Assembly: GCA_902632665.1 (NCBI GenBank)
Contig: CACPDT010000007.1
Coordinates: 1 to 32,303, forward strand
DNA length: 32,303 nt
From: an uncultured Pelagibacteraceae bacterium
Lineage (GTDB): Bacteria > Pseudomonadota > Alphaproteobacteria > Pelagibacterales > Pelagibacteraceae
Reading direction: 5' to 3'
This document shows, one piece after another, positions 1-9,046 of the stretch. The position numbers and the translations under genes were made by a program. The first letter of the stretch is position 1. Each line of letters starts with the position of its first letter. Below the pieces are notes generated by a model. It saw only the letters and a program-made list of their open reading frames with translations, was not told the DNA's origin and searched no databases.

Positions 1-779
1 GAATTTTTTGTTGCTACAAAGTAAGTAAAAACTCCATCAAGACCTGACAGAGACTCTTTCATACCTTCTTCTAATGTTGCTCCACTTCGCATTTTTTCAG
101 CTAAATAAACTGCTATAAGTTCAGAGTCACACTCAGACATAAATCTCATTCCTTTATTCTCCAAAGCTCTTCTGTTATTCCAATAATTTGTGAGTTGTCC
201 ATTGTGTACTACAGAAACGTCACTAAAAGGATACCCCCAAAAAGGATGGGCAGATTTAATATCAACACCTGACTCAGTTGCCATACGCGCGTGACCTATA
301 GCGTGTGTTCCAACAAGTTTATCTAAATTATATCTATCACAAACCATCTTTGCATTTCCTAAATCTTTAATTACCTCTAAAGATTTACCCATTGATAAAA
401 TCTCTACTCCAGGAATACTCTCTATTCTTTGAGAAAACTCTAATAAGTCTTTTTTATTATATTCTATTTCATATCTAAGCGAGTAAGGTAGGATACGTTC
501 TTCTTTCACTATTTTAGCACCCAATTCTTTTATACAAGCATCAACTTCTTTTTTCCTTTGATCATATACAGAAACATCTTCAGCTACTGATGAGCTTCCT
601 TCACCAACATTTTCACCTATCTTAATCCTTGCGATAAAATTTTTTCCATCTGTTTCCCCGTACAAAGCGTAACCTGTAGAATCCTCTCCTCTATGCTTCA
701 AGGCTTGCAACATTCCTTGTAATTCAAAGCCTACATTTGAAGATTTGTTTCTATGTATTAATCCCGCTATTCCGCACAT
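1..779 (-). CDS. Class II glutamine amidotransferase, GlxB / MgsA-like (partial, C-terminus runs off the window)
   Basis: Reverse-strand reading from ATG at 779 gives MCGIAGLIHRNKSSNVGFELQGMLQALKHRGEDSTGYALYG..., with the N-terminal Cys nucleophile (MCGI) and RGxD class II GATase motif; later HARMATES...HPFWGYPFSDVSVVHNGQLTNYW. Next to a GS-family ligase. Not in the ORF track because it is open at the window edge. Confidence 0.85.
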   Translation of the reverse strand, partial: MCGIAGLIHRNKSSNVGFELQGMLQALKHRGEDSTGYALYGETDGKNFIARIKIGENVGEGSSSVAEDVSVYDQRKKEVDACIKELGAKIVKEERILPYSLRYEIEYNKKDLLEFSQRIESIPGVEILSMGKSLEVIKDLGNAKMVCDRYNLDKLVGTHAIGHARMATESGVDIKSAHPFWGYPFSDVSVVHNGQLTNYWNNRRALENKGMRFMSECDSELIAVYLAEKMRSGATLEEGMKESLSGLDGVFTYFVATKN

Positions 780-803
780 ATCTTTTCTCTTTCTAATTTT
801 ATT

Positions 804-2273
804 TTAAGGTAAACAATCTAAATAAGTATCAAGATCCCATTGTGTTGTTGCACCAAGAAATCTCTCCCACTCATCATTCTTATACCAATGAAAAACTTTA
901 TACATTTCATCTGGCATTGCAGATTTTATTACCTCATCTTCTGATAATCTTTCTAACGCTTCACCTAAGCTTAATGGAAGTTTTTTTACATCCTTACCAG
1001 CTTTTTGAGCTTCATAGATGTTTCTAGACTCTGGTGCTGCAGGTTTCATTTTTTTAGATATTCCCTCATCGCAAGCTTTAAGTAAAGCTGCACCTAAAAG
1101 GTATGGGTTGTGCATTGAGTCAACTGATCTGTACTCAAATCTTCCCGGAGCAGACACTCTTAATCCACAAGTTCTATTTTGATAACCCCAATCTGCGTAC
1201 ACTGGCGCCCAGAAACCTTGATCCCATAATCTTCTATATGAGTTGACTGTTGAAGAGCCTAGCGCAGTTAGTGCAGGTAAGTGTTTCATTATCCCTGCTA
1301 TTGATTGTAAACCTATTTTACCAGGTAATTGCATATCTTTAGTATCTGGCATAAAAGTATTTGTCCCACCTGATACGTAGCTAAATACCTCTTCAACACC
1401 AGGCAATGTTTTATGGCCCAGTTTGTTGACAGATATCTTACCACCTTTCCAAAGAGACATGTTTGTGTGACAACCACTTGCAGAAACTCCCATAAATGGT
1501 TTTGTCATAAAACAAGCAATTAAATTATGTTCTCTAGCAACTTGCGCACATATCTGTCGATAAGTTGATAGCCTATCAGCATTTCTTAATACGTTATCAA
1601 AAGTCCAATTCAATTCTAATTGACCTGGTGCATCTTCATGATCACCTTGTATCATGTCTAGACCCATTGCATTAGCGTACTCTATAACTTTCATGAAAAC
1701 AGGTCTTAATGATTCAAATTGATCAATATGATAGCAGAAAGGTTTTGAAAATCCTTTACCAGTTGGAGTACCATCTGGATTTTTAGTTAACCACATCATC
1801 TCAGGCTCTGTCCCCACTCTTAACTCAAGATCATGTTTATCTTTAAACTCATCCATGAATATTCTCAAATTTCCTCGACAATCAGAAGTTAAATGACCAC
1901 CTGGATTAACTCTCTCTTCTCTGTTTCTAAAACATGTACAAAAAACTCTTCCGATTCTTTTATCCCATGGTAATTGAACAAACGTTTCAGGATCAGGTAT
2001 CCCCACAAGCTCCATTGCTTCAGGTCCATACCCAATATAATTATTGTGGCGATCTAAAAATAAATTTGCAGTTGAACCATAAACTAATTGAAATCCTTTT
2101 TCGGCAGTTCTTTCCCAATGGTCTGCAGGTATTCCTTTACCTACTACTCTTCCAGTAACAGAAATAAATTGAAAATAAATGTATGTAATTCCTAATTCTT
2201 TAATTTTTTCTCTAACTCTTTTTACAAGTTTTGACCTACCAGGCTGGTTTACGTGTTTTTCTAGATCCGTCAT
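804..2273 (-). CDS. gmaS: Glutamine synthetase-family ligase (GlnT type; candidate gamma-glutamylmethylamide synthetase)
   Basis: 489 aa with GS family motifs (GTEPEMMW, GDHEDAPGQLELNW, CHTNMSLW, NSYRRL, NRTCGLRV, EYRSVDSMHNPYL). Sits by an MgsA/GlxB-like GATase and TMAO/TMA genes, which favours GmaS over an assimilatory GS. The exact substrate is inferred. Confidence 0.7.
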   Translation of the reverse strand: MTDLEKHVNQPGRSKLVKRVREKIKELGITYIYFQFISVTGRVVGKGIPADHWERTAEKGFQLVYGSTANLFLDRHNNYIGYGPEAMELVGIPDPETFVQLPWDKRIGRVFCTCFRNREERVNPGGHLTSDCRGNLRIFMDEFKDKHDLELRVGTEPEMMWLTKNPDGTPTGKGFSKPFCYHIDQFESLRPVFMKVIEYANAMGLDMIQGDHEDAPGQLELNWTFDNVLRNADRLSTYRQICAQVAREHNLIACFMTKPFMGVSASGCHTNMSLWKGGKISVNKLGHKTLPGVEEVFSYVSGGTNTFMPDTKDMQLPGKIGLQSIAGIMKHLPALTALGSSTVNSYRRLWDQGFWAPVYADWGYQNRTCGLRVSAPGRFEYRSVDSMHNPYLLGAALLKACDEGISKKMKPAAPESRNIYEAQKAGKDVKKLPLSLGEALERLSEDEVIKSAMPDEMYKVFHWYKNDEWERFLGATTQWDLDTYLDCLP

Positions 2274-2338
2274 GTTTCCCCTCTAAATGTTTAAGTCAAA
2301 AAGGTAACTGAAAACTATTCGTCTGTCTACTTAGATAA

Positions 2339-3664
2339 CTAACTCCAAGGAAACGGACTGTTCGAAGTAGGGTGAAGTTCACCCTTCTCGTATCGGTTGA
2401 ATCTAAAAGGCTTCAACAAGTCACTTTCTTGTCCTAATATTTCTTTCGCAACAAGCTCACCAACGCCGATCATTTTATAACCATGGTTAGCATCTGCAAT
2501 CATGTAAACATTCTCTAAAAATCTATCGAAAATTGGGAAAGAGTCTGGCGTCATACATCCAAGACCACCTGAAGGACCTTTTCTATATAGATCTGATTTG
2601 CCTTCAAATCTTTTTTGACAATGTGCTAATGCTGAACACCACATTTCGCTAAATGAATTTGTAGTTTGATATTCTGGTGACTCCAATCCATAAGGATCAA
2701 CATTTACATCATCAAAATGTTTTTTAACTATATAAGGAGATGTTCCTCCTTGTACTCCCAAACCTTCAATATCTGGTTTATAATAAATACCCCAAATTTT
2801 ATCCGTGATTAATTTTTTTGTTTTATCTGAATATAATGGCGCCGTTGAATCTACATGAACGACTGGAGGTTGTTTACCATCATTAGTTTTTAAAAAATCT
2901 GGCTCAACTCCAATAACACCTTCTTGCAAAAACCAATATGTCCACATGTCAGTAACATGCATTTTACCATCTTTGCCTTTAATGTTTGCTGTCTTTGGAA
3001 GTTCAAGCATGTTCCAGAAATCTCTCGCCCATGGTCCTGCTCCAATGACCACTTGCTCGCAATCAATTGTACCTTTATCTGTTTCAACACCAGTTACTGC
3101 TTTACTATTACTTCCTCTCTTAAATCCAGTTACCTTAACACCTTTGTGAACATTTACTCCATTTGAGTTAGCTTTGTTTTCTAAAGCTTTAATTGAGTCC
3201 TTGTTGAAAGCGTAACCACCTTTTTTTTCATGAAGAATAGATGTAATTCCTTGCGCTTGCCAATCGTCAAATATACCTCTCATGTAATTCATACAATCTT
3301 TTTCACCTTCAATGAATTCTGACTCATAACCGATTGCTTTTTGTTGCTCATAAATACTTGCAACATCTTCGTGCATAACTTCAGGTGAAATTTGCAAATA
3401 ACCAACTGGATTATATTTAAATGCTTTAGGATCACTCTCCCATACTGAAACTGAGTGAGCCATCAATTCTCTCATTGCGGGTTGAAAATAATTATTACGA
3501 ACTACTCCACAAGCTATTCCACTTGCACCAGCAGCAGTGTCCTTTTTTTCTAAAACTACAATATCACCAGGATTTTTATAAGTTTCTGAAAGTTTCCAAG
3601 CAGTACTCAATCCGTGAATACCTCCACCGATTATTACTACTTTTGCTTTTGTCGGTAATGACAT
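2339..3664 (-). CDS. FAD-dependent oxidoreductase, sarcosine oxidase beta / dimethylglycine dehydrogenase-like
   Basis: 441 aa; N-terminal Rossmann FAD motif VVIIGGGIHGLSTAWKL, then a VVIGAGPWAR segment and a C-terminal DANHGYKMIGVGELVAKEI segment typical of DAO/SoxB enzymes. Confidence 0.85.
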   Translation of the reverse strand: MSLPTKAKVVIIGGGIHGLSTAWKLSETYKNPGDIVVLEKKDTAAGASGIACGVVRNNYFQPAMRELMAHSVSVWESDPKAFKYNPVGYLQISPEVMHEDVASIYEQQKAIGYESEFIEGEKDCMNYMRGIFDDWQAQGITSILHEKKGGYAFNKDSIKALENKANSNGVNVHKGVKVTGFKRGSNSKAVTGVETDKGTIDCEQVVIGAGPWARDFWNMLELPKTANIKGKDGKMHVTDMWTYWFLQEGVIGVEPDFLKTNDGKQPPVVHVDSTAPLYSDKTKKLITDKIWGIYYKPDIEGLGVQGGTSPYIVKKHFDDVNVDPYGLESPEYQTTNSFSEMWCSALAHCQKRFEGKSDLYRKGPSGGLGCMTPDSFPIFDRFLENVYMIADANHGYKMIGVGELVAKEILGQESDLLKPFRFNRYEKGELHPTSNSPFPWS

Positions 3665-3754
3665 ATTCCAATCTTTATTTTTCGTGTAACTTAAATATAT
3701 AATTTTTTATATATATAAAAAATATAAGTATTAAATATATTAAATGATTTTGCC

Positions 3755-4105
3755 CTAGAAACTTAAATTTTTTAATGTCTCTAAGTATTCATTAAATTCT
3801 GCAATGAATGATTTGCTAGGTTTAATAAATTTTTTTCTTTGATCATTAGGCGCCTTTTCTAAAAAAAAAAATCCTTTTTCACAAGCTTCATTGATCATTA
3901 AAGCTGACTTTGGTCTAGATGTTTTAAATAATCTAGTTTTTAATTCTTCAACAGTTAAATGCTCGCTATTTTTAAAAGCGTTCATAACTAATAACATCAT
4001 ATGGTAATGTGAAGGAGATTTTCTAAAAAAATAATTGCTAGAAGTATGAGATAGTTTTACTTGGTCTTCCCAGAATTCTAGCAAATCTTTGGTGGTTTTT
4101 GCCAT
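3755..4105 (-). CDS. MarR-like winged-helix transcriptional regulator
   Basis: 116 aa; reads as a wHTH: HLTVEELKTRLFKTSRPKSALMINEACEKGFFFLEKAPNDQRKKFIKPSKSFIAEFNEYL. Overlaps the tdm stop by 1 bp, so probably cotranscribed. Confidence 0.6.
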   Translation of the reverse strand: MAKTTKDLLEFWEDQVKLSHTSSNYFFRKSPSHYHMMLLVMNAFKNSEHLTVEELKTRLFKTSRPKSALMINEACEKGFFFLEKAPNDQRKKFIKPSKSFIAEFNEYLETLKNLSF

Positions 4106-6444
4106 TACGCTCTTACTCTAGTTTTCTTAGGATCGAAATGTGGGAAAGTTACTATCTTTGCTGAAATTCTTTTTTGATGACCATCAATTTTTCCAACTTC
4201 AACTTCTGTTCCGATTTCAGAGTATTTGTCATCAATTCTACATAATGCAATATTTTTATTTAAAGTTGTACTCAAACACCCGCTTGTAATTACACCAACT
4301 TGAGATCTTCCAATATGAACACAATCACCATGTCCAGCAGGTTCCTTGCCAATAAGCTCTAAACCAACTAATTTTTTTTGTGGATTTGCTTTTCTATCAA
4401 TTAGTATATTTTTTCCTATGAAATCTTCTTCCTTAGTTTTAAGGGGCACTGTAAAACCAACTCCTGCCTCAAAAGGATCTTGTTGACCATCAAATTCATT
4501 ACCGAAAAGAATTAAACCTGCTTCAATTCTTAGTTTGTCTAAAGCTGCAAATCCAGCTGGGATTAAACCATCATTTTTCCCAGCCTCCATTAGCTTATCC
4601 CAAACTTCTGGTGCGTCTTTGGGGTGACACCACACTTCATAACCCAATTCGCCCGTATATCCTGTCCTTGAAACTATTAGTGGAATTCCTTGAAGATCCT
4701 CAATTCTACAAATAGTAAATCTAAACCACTCTAGTTCCTCGATTGTAGGCTGGGTAGGTGGAGTAAAAATTAGTTTTTTAAGTATCTCTCTACTTTTAGG
4801 TCCCTGTATAGAAACGTTACTTATTTGATCAGTGGAATTCTTCACATTAACTTTAAAATTTTTCTTTTTTGCTATTTCTTTTAACCATTCACCTGCATAT
4901 TCATCACCACATATCCATCTAAAACCAGTTTCGCTCAATCTCAATAAAGTTCCATCATCAAACATCATGCCATTGTCATAACACATTGCCGAATAAACAA
5001 CTTGACCCACAGATAATTTTTTTATGTTCCTTGTTAAAGTGTAATTCATTAATTCTTCGGCATCAGGTCCGATTATTTCAAACTTTCTTAAAGACGACAG
5101 ATCTATGAGGACAGCTTTTTCTCTGCATGCATTATACTCCTCAATAACACCATGCTTTGTATAATCATTTGGTAACCAAAAGCCTCTAGCATCAATAAAA
5201 TTTCTAGTTAGTTTTGAGGTTCTTTTATAAAAACCAGAGTTTTTTGTAAGTTTTTTTTCTGAATCTGTTTTCATTCTAAAAGCAAATGATTTCGAAAATT
5301 CTTTTTTTTTGTCATAGGTTCTAACAAAAATGTCAGTTGGATTCCATGAATTACATGGATCTATATCACTAGGACACGCAGTAGTTCCTATAGTTAGATC
5401 TTTGAGCGCTCGAAACATTACATAATCACCCGGTCTAGCATAAGATTCGTCCGAGATTACTGAGTTTAGGCCAGTGGCAGAGGTGTTGAAAAATAAGTTA
5501 ATGGCATGCCATCCTTTTTGTTTTTTTACTCCATATTTATCCATAGAGTCCGTTAAGTTATCTGAGCAATTTGGATGACCAAAATACCCCATATCCTCAT
5601 AATATTTTGAAGTACAAGCTAAATTAAAAGTATCATGCTTTCCTACTGTGTCCCTAATTACTTCAACAAGAGGCTCATGATCAGTATCATAAAATTTGGA
5701 AAAGAGTCCGGGACCAGGAAAAGTATTTCCCATAAAAGTTCTTGTTGTTTGCCAATCAAGACCTTTTTCAATATCTTTATCAAGTTTTCTTGTGTCAAAA
5801 GCGACAAAATCTGAACATTGTCTTCCTGCTGGACTTATGATCTGAATATAGTCTCCTTCTTTTACTTGATATGAAATACATGTTTGTCTGTCGATATTTT
5901 TTTCATAATTTGGCTCATACATTGGGTCAGGAATTATTGTTAATTCTTTGTCATTCTTTATTTTGGCTCTTTTGATAAATAAAGTTAGATCTCCAGATGG
6001 ATTTTGATCACTTATCAACATTTCATTATTTGGTGCTGAAAATATTGCATAACACTTATCTTTTGATTTTAATTTTAGCTTTTCTCCAGACGGGGTATCC
6101 TCATCAAAAACTATTGATGATTTTGATGTAATTACATTTAAGTTTCTTTTTTTGAGCTGGTAGTTTGTAATTAATGAACTTTCATCATTATTATCTAATA
6201 TTTTTTTTATAAAACTAGCTTTAGCATTTTCTTTTAAGTTTAAAATTCCTAAATCATATTTTCCATCTTTGTTAAAACACGTTATCTCGCAAACTTGGTT
6301 TCCTTCATCATTAATTATTTCAATTTCATCATCTGGAAAAATTTGTACGCCAGTTAAACCACCAGCAACAATTACATGTCTTTCAACTCCAGGTGGTAAT
6401 ACATTAAGTCCTGGTTCTTTAATATCTAAAGTTGTAAGCGCCAT
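4105..6444 (-). CDS. tdm: Trimethylamine N-oxide demethylase (aldolase)-like: N-terminal DUF1989 domain plus C-terminal GcvT/aminomethyltransferase domain
   Basis: 779 aa; N-terminal half DUF1989-like (GRQCSDFVAFD, HPNCSDNLTDSMDKYG), C-terminal half GcvT-like (RDxGFWLP..., VLIDLSSLRKFEIIGPDAEELMNYTLTRNI, VSRTGYTGELGYEVWC, AALDKLRIEAGLILFG). This two-domain architecture is that of Tdm. Divergent from a TmoX-like gene. Confidence 0.82.
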   Translation of the reverse strand: MALTTLDIKEPGLNVLPPGVERHVIVAGGLTGVQIFPDDEIEIINDEGNQVCEITCFNKDGKYDLGILNLKENAKASFIKKILDNNDESSLITNYQLKKRNLNVITSKSSIVFDEDTPSGEKLKLKSKDKCYAIFSAPNNEMLISDQNPSGDLTLFIKRAKIKNDKELTIIPDPMYEPNYEKNIDRQTCISYQVKEGDYIQIISPAGRQCSDFVAFDTRKLDKDIEKGLDWQTTRTFMGNTFPGPGLFSKFYDTDHEPLVEVIRDTVGKHDTFNLACTSKYYEDMGYFGHPNCSDNLTDSMDKYGVKKQKGWHAINLFFNTSATGLNSVISDESYARPGDYVMFRALKDLTIGTTACPSDIDPCNSWNPTDIFVRTYDKKKEFSKSFAFRMKTDSEKKLTKNSGFYKRTSKLTRNFIDARGFWLPNDYTKHGVIEEYNACREKAVLIDLSSLRKFEIIGPDAEELMNYTLTRNIKKLSVGQVVYSAMCYDNGMMFDDGTLLRLSETGFRWICGDEYAGEWLKEIAKKKNFKVNVKNSTDQISNVSIQGPKSREILKKLIFTPPTQPTIEELEWFRFTICRIEDLQGIPLIVSRTGYTGELGYEVWCHPKDAPEVWDKLMEAGKNDGLIPAGFAALDKLRIEAGLILFGNEFDGQQDPFEAGVGFTVPLKTKEEDFIGKNILIDRKANPQKKLVGLELIGKEPAGHGDCVHIGRSQVGVITSGCLSTTLNKNIALCRIDDKYSEIGTEVEVGKIDGHQKRISAKIVTFPHFDPKKTRVRA

Positions 6445-6481
6445 TTTTAATTACCTTTTATACTATAAAAATATCTAACTG

Positions 6482-6535
6482 TTGACTATCATTTTACTTA
6501 AGCACATACTAAGGAACTTAATATTAAGAAAGGGG
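6482..6535 (+). promoter_or_regulatory. Putative promoter and RBS for the tmoX-like gene
   Basis: TTGACT (6482-6487), 17-bp spacer, CATACT (6505-6510); AAGGGG Shine-Dalgarno-like stretch just before ATG at 6541. By-eye match only. Confidence 0.45.
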
Positions 6536-6540
6536 AATAA

Positions 6541-7485
6541 ATGCGAAAAATAATATCATTAATTTCTGCACTTATAATCTCAGTGGTAAGTTTTGCTGGT
6601 TTATCAAATGCAGATAGCAAAAAACCCATCGTTATCCCAACTCATAACTGGTCAAGTCAAATTGTGATGGCTTATGTTATTGGTGGAATAATGGAAAGTA
6701 TGGGAAATAATGTAAAATATGTTAATGCTGACTCACAAGCAGTATACGAGTCAATTAGAATTGGCGACGTAACAATATCTCATGAAGTATGGGAGTCTGC
6801 TTTTGGTAAATCATTTACTACAGCTTTAGATAAGGGTGGTTTACTTGACTGGGGTGACCATGAGGCAAGAACTCTTGAGGATATGGGATATCCTAATTGG
6901 GTTGCTGAAAAAGGATTATGCCCAGGACTACCAGACTGGACTGCTTTAAAAAACCCTGCGTGTGCTAAAAACTTTACAACACCTGACTCACCAAATGGAA
7001 AAGGAAGAATGTTGGAAGGTCCACAAACTTGGCATGGTGACTTAATCCCTCAAAGAGTTGATGCTTTAGGATTAGGAGATCTTTGGTGGGTTAAATTTGC
7101 TGGAAGTGCAGACGCACTGTGGGCAGAGTTAGCAGCAGCTGAAAAAGAAGGAAGAGGAACAATCATCTTTAACTGGACGCCAAACTTTACAGATGGTGCT
7201 GGTTTTACATTTATCGACTTTCCTCCATACACAGCTGGTTGTAGACCAGAAGATGGTGGAGATGGAAAATGTGGTTCACCAGATGGTTATTTGAAAAAAG
7301 CAGTTAATGCTGATTTTCCAAAAACTCATCCAGATGCAGCGGCTATGTTTAAAAAACTTTCTTTCACAACAAGTCAAATTGGTGCAATGGCAGCTTTAGT
7401 TGACGTTGACAAAATGACTCACGAAGATGCTGCAAAAGCATGGTTGAAAAAGAACGAGAAAGTTTGGAAAGCTTTTACTAAATAA
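6541..7485 (+). CDS. tmoX: Periplasmic substrate-binding protein, TMAO/betaine ABC transporter (TmoX-like)
   Basis: 314 aa with signal peptide MRKIISLISALIISVVSFAGLSNA; OpuAC-type mature domain (IPTHNWSSQIVMAYVIGGIMESMGNNVKYV..., NWTPNFTDGAGFTFIDFPPY). Adjacent to tdm and the ABC subunits. Confidence 0.78.
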   Translation: MRKIISLISALIISVVSFAGLSNADSKKPIVIPTHNWSSQIVMAYVIGGIMESMGNNVKYVNADSQAVYESIRIGDVTISHEVWESAFGKSFTTALDKGGLLDWGDHEARTLEDMGYPNWVAEKGLCPGLPDWTALKNPACAKNFTTPDSPNGKGRMLEGPQTWHGDLIPQRVDALGLGDLWWVKFAGSADALWAELAAAEKEGRGTIIFNWTPNFTDGAGFTFIDFPPYTAGCRPEDGGDGKCGSPDGYLKKAVNADFPKTHPDAAAMFKKLSFTTSQIGAMAALVDVDKMTHEDAAKAWLKKNEKVWKAFTK

Positions 7486-7508
7486 GGCTTGAAGCAACTA
7501 AATCTTTA

Positions 7509-7544
7509 AATCTCTCCCAACATTGTTGGGGGAGATTTTTTTTT
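7509..7544 (+). terminator. Intrinsic terminator/attenuator after tmoX
   Basis: AATCTCTCCCAAC-ATT-GTTGGGGGAGATT (13-bp arms with one G-T type mismatch) followed by a T tract. Confidence 0.85.
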
Positions 7545-7557
7545 AAGTACAAATTAA

Positions 7558-8019
7558 ATGATTAAATATTTTTTAAGTATATTAATTAGTCTATTATTTT
7601 TTAATCAATCTTTTGGCAAAGATGTAAGTATAAGTGAAAATATTGATCTTGAGTTTGCTTGTGATTTAGAAAAAAAAATAATTAAAAATTCAGAATATAA
7701 TTATCAAACCTTTTTAGCTAAAGATTTAAATGAGAAAGGTTTAGATAAGTTTAAAATTTTATCTAAAAAACCAGAAACACTTTCGATTAAAGGATTATCA
7801 TTATTTCTTTCAGATTCAGCAAAACTTAACGTTAAAGTGGTCAATAAGGATGTAGTTTTATTTAAGTCAATTGATCAAAAAAAAAATTATTCTGAGTCTG
7901 GTATTATTACCAGAAAAACAGGTGAATTAATTCATGAAATAACAAAAAATATAAAAAGTGAAAACTCTGAAAAATATATTTCTATTTATTCATGTAATAA
8001 AGAGGACAAAAAAGTATAA
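7558..8019 (+). CDS. Hypothetical exported protein
   Basis: 153 aa with signal-peptide-like N-terminus MIKYFLSILISLLFFNQSFG; no family recognised. Confidence 0.7.
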   Translation: MIKYFLSILISLLFFNQSFGKDVSISENIDLEFACDLEKKIIKNSEYNYQTFLAKDLNEKGLDKFKILSKKPETLSIKGLSLFLSDSAKLNVKVVNKDVVLFKSIDQKKNYSESGIITRKTGELIHEITKNIKSENSEKYISIYSCNKEDKKV

Positions 8020-8053
8020 TTTTTTTTTAATCAATTTTGTGTAAAATAATATT

Positions 8054-8431
8054 ATGAAAAAATATCTATATATTATTATTTTAAGCTTTCTTATTAGTTC
8101 AGTTGCGCTAGCGCGAAGCACAGGATGTAAAGAAGGAAACTGTGAAAATGGTTTTGGAAAATGGGTTTATACTGACAAGACTACTTATGAAGGTGAGTGG
8201 GTAGGCACTAAGAAAAATGGTCAAGGAGTTGAAACTTGGCCCAATGGATACATCTATAAAGGTGAGTTTAAAAATAGTGAATGGAGTGGAGAAGGTGTTC
8301 TGACTTTTCCGGACGGCTCAACTTATGATGGGGAATGGGCAAAAGGATTTATGAATGGTAAAGGTACTTTTACCTCATCAGACGGAACCCAAAAATCTGG
8401 AATATGGAAAAATGGAAAGTTACAAGAGTAA
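8054..8431 (+). CDS. Exported MORN-repeat protein
   Basis: 125 aa; signal peptide MKKYLYIIILSFLISSVALA, then MORN repeats YEGEWVGTKKNGQGVETWPNG / YKGEFKNSEWSGEGVLTFPDG / YDGEWAKGFMNGKGTFTSSDG. Confidence 0.85.
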   Translation: MKKYLYIIILSFLISSVALARSTGCKEGNCENGFGKWVYTDKTTYEGEWVGTKKNGQGVETWPNGYIYKGEFKNSEWSGEGVLTFPDGSTYDGEWAKGFMNGKGTFTSSDGTQKSGIWKNGKLQE

Positions 8432-8983
8432 ATGTTAAAAGAAAATTTTTTTAATAGAATAAAATATTTGCCTGAGACTACAAAGCAGTTTGGTGGTTTG
8501 TTACTAATTATTCTAATTATATTATCCTCTTTTTTTGCTTTAAACATAATGTTTGGAGGTGGTGATGAACTTGTTAGAAAAATGAAACTAGAGGAGGAAA
8601 GAATTGCGAAAGAAAAGAAATTGAGTGAATTAATATCTAAACTACCTTCGGGTATATTAGTAACTTTTGATGGCACAGATCATTACAAACTAACAGATGA
8701 AGTTTACGAACAAGTTTGTAAAGCGACAAAATTAATTCCACAACGTGCAATTATGGGGGCAAATTTTTTAAATTATAGAGCACATGAAATTTACACAATT
8801 AATGGTAATAAAATTGATGAAACATTTGTTAAGTGGGATGAGGAAAAAAATAAGTGTTTTGCTGGGTTTACGGTAAGTGGGAATAATGTTGGAGTTGACG
8901 AGTCAATTAATGTTAGTGGCGAGGCGTTAAGTTTTTTAAGTACAGGAATTGATACAAGAGTTTATTATATTAAAAATTTTTAA
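8432..8983 (+). CDS. Hypothetical membrane-anchored protein
   Basis: 183 aa; one N-terminal TM segment (FGGLLLIILIILSSFFALNIMFGG). Starts directly after the MORN gene stop. Confidence 0.7.
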   Translation: MLKENFFNRIKYLPETTKQFGGLLLIILIILSSFFALNIMFGGGDELVRKMKLEEERIAKEKKLSELISKLPSGILVTFDGTDHYKLTDEVYEQVCKATKLIPQRAIMGANFLNYRAHEIYTINGNKIDETFVKWDEEKNKCFAGFTVSGNNVGVDESINVSGEALSFLSTGIDTRVYYIKNF

Positions 8984-9046
8984 GGAGAAAGTAACAATAT
9001 TATGGATTTAATTTTATCTTAATTTCATATAACTTATTTAGTATTT

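Noticed and set aside
842-1027. Plus-strand ORF of 61 aa
   Set aside because: Antisense to the GS-type gene, low-complexity composition, no motif; spurious.
1934-2158. Plus-strand ORF of 74 aa
   Set aside because: Antisense within the GS-type gene; no protein-like features.
2890-3702. Small ORFs 2890-3090, 2924-3166, 2946-3149, 3475-3702
   Set aside because: All lie within or antisense to the FAD oxidoreductase gene, with no motif or credible start context.
6269-6478. Plus-strand ORF of 69 aa over the tdm start
   Set aside because: Antisense shadow of the tdm N-terminus.
8323-8676. Minus-strand ORF of 117 aa across the MORN/hypothetical gene junction
   Set aside because: Antisense to two better supported genes; Ser/Phe/Ile-rich shadow ORF.
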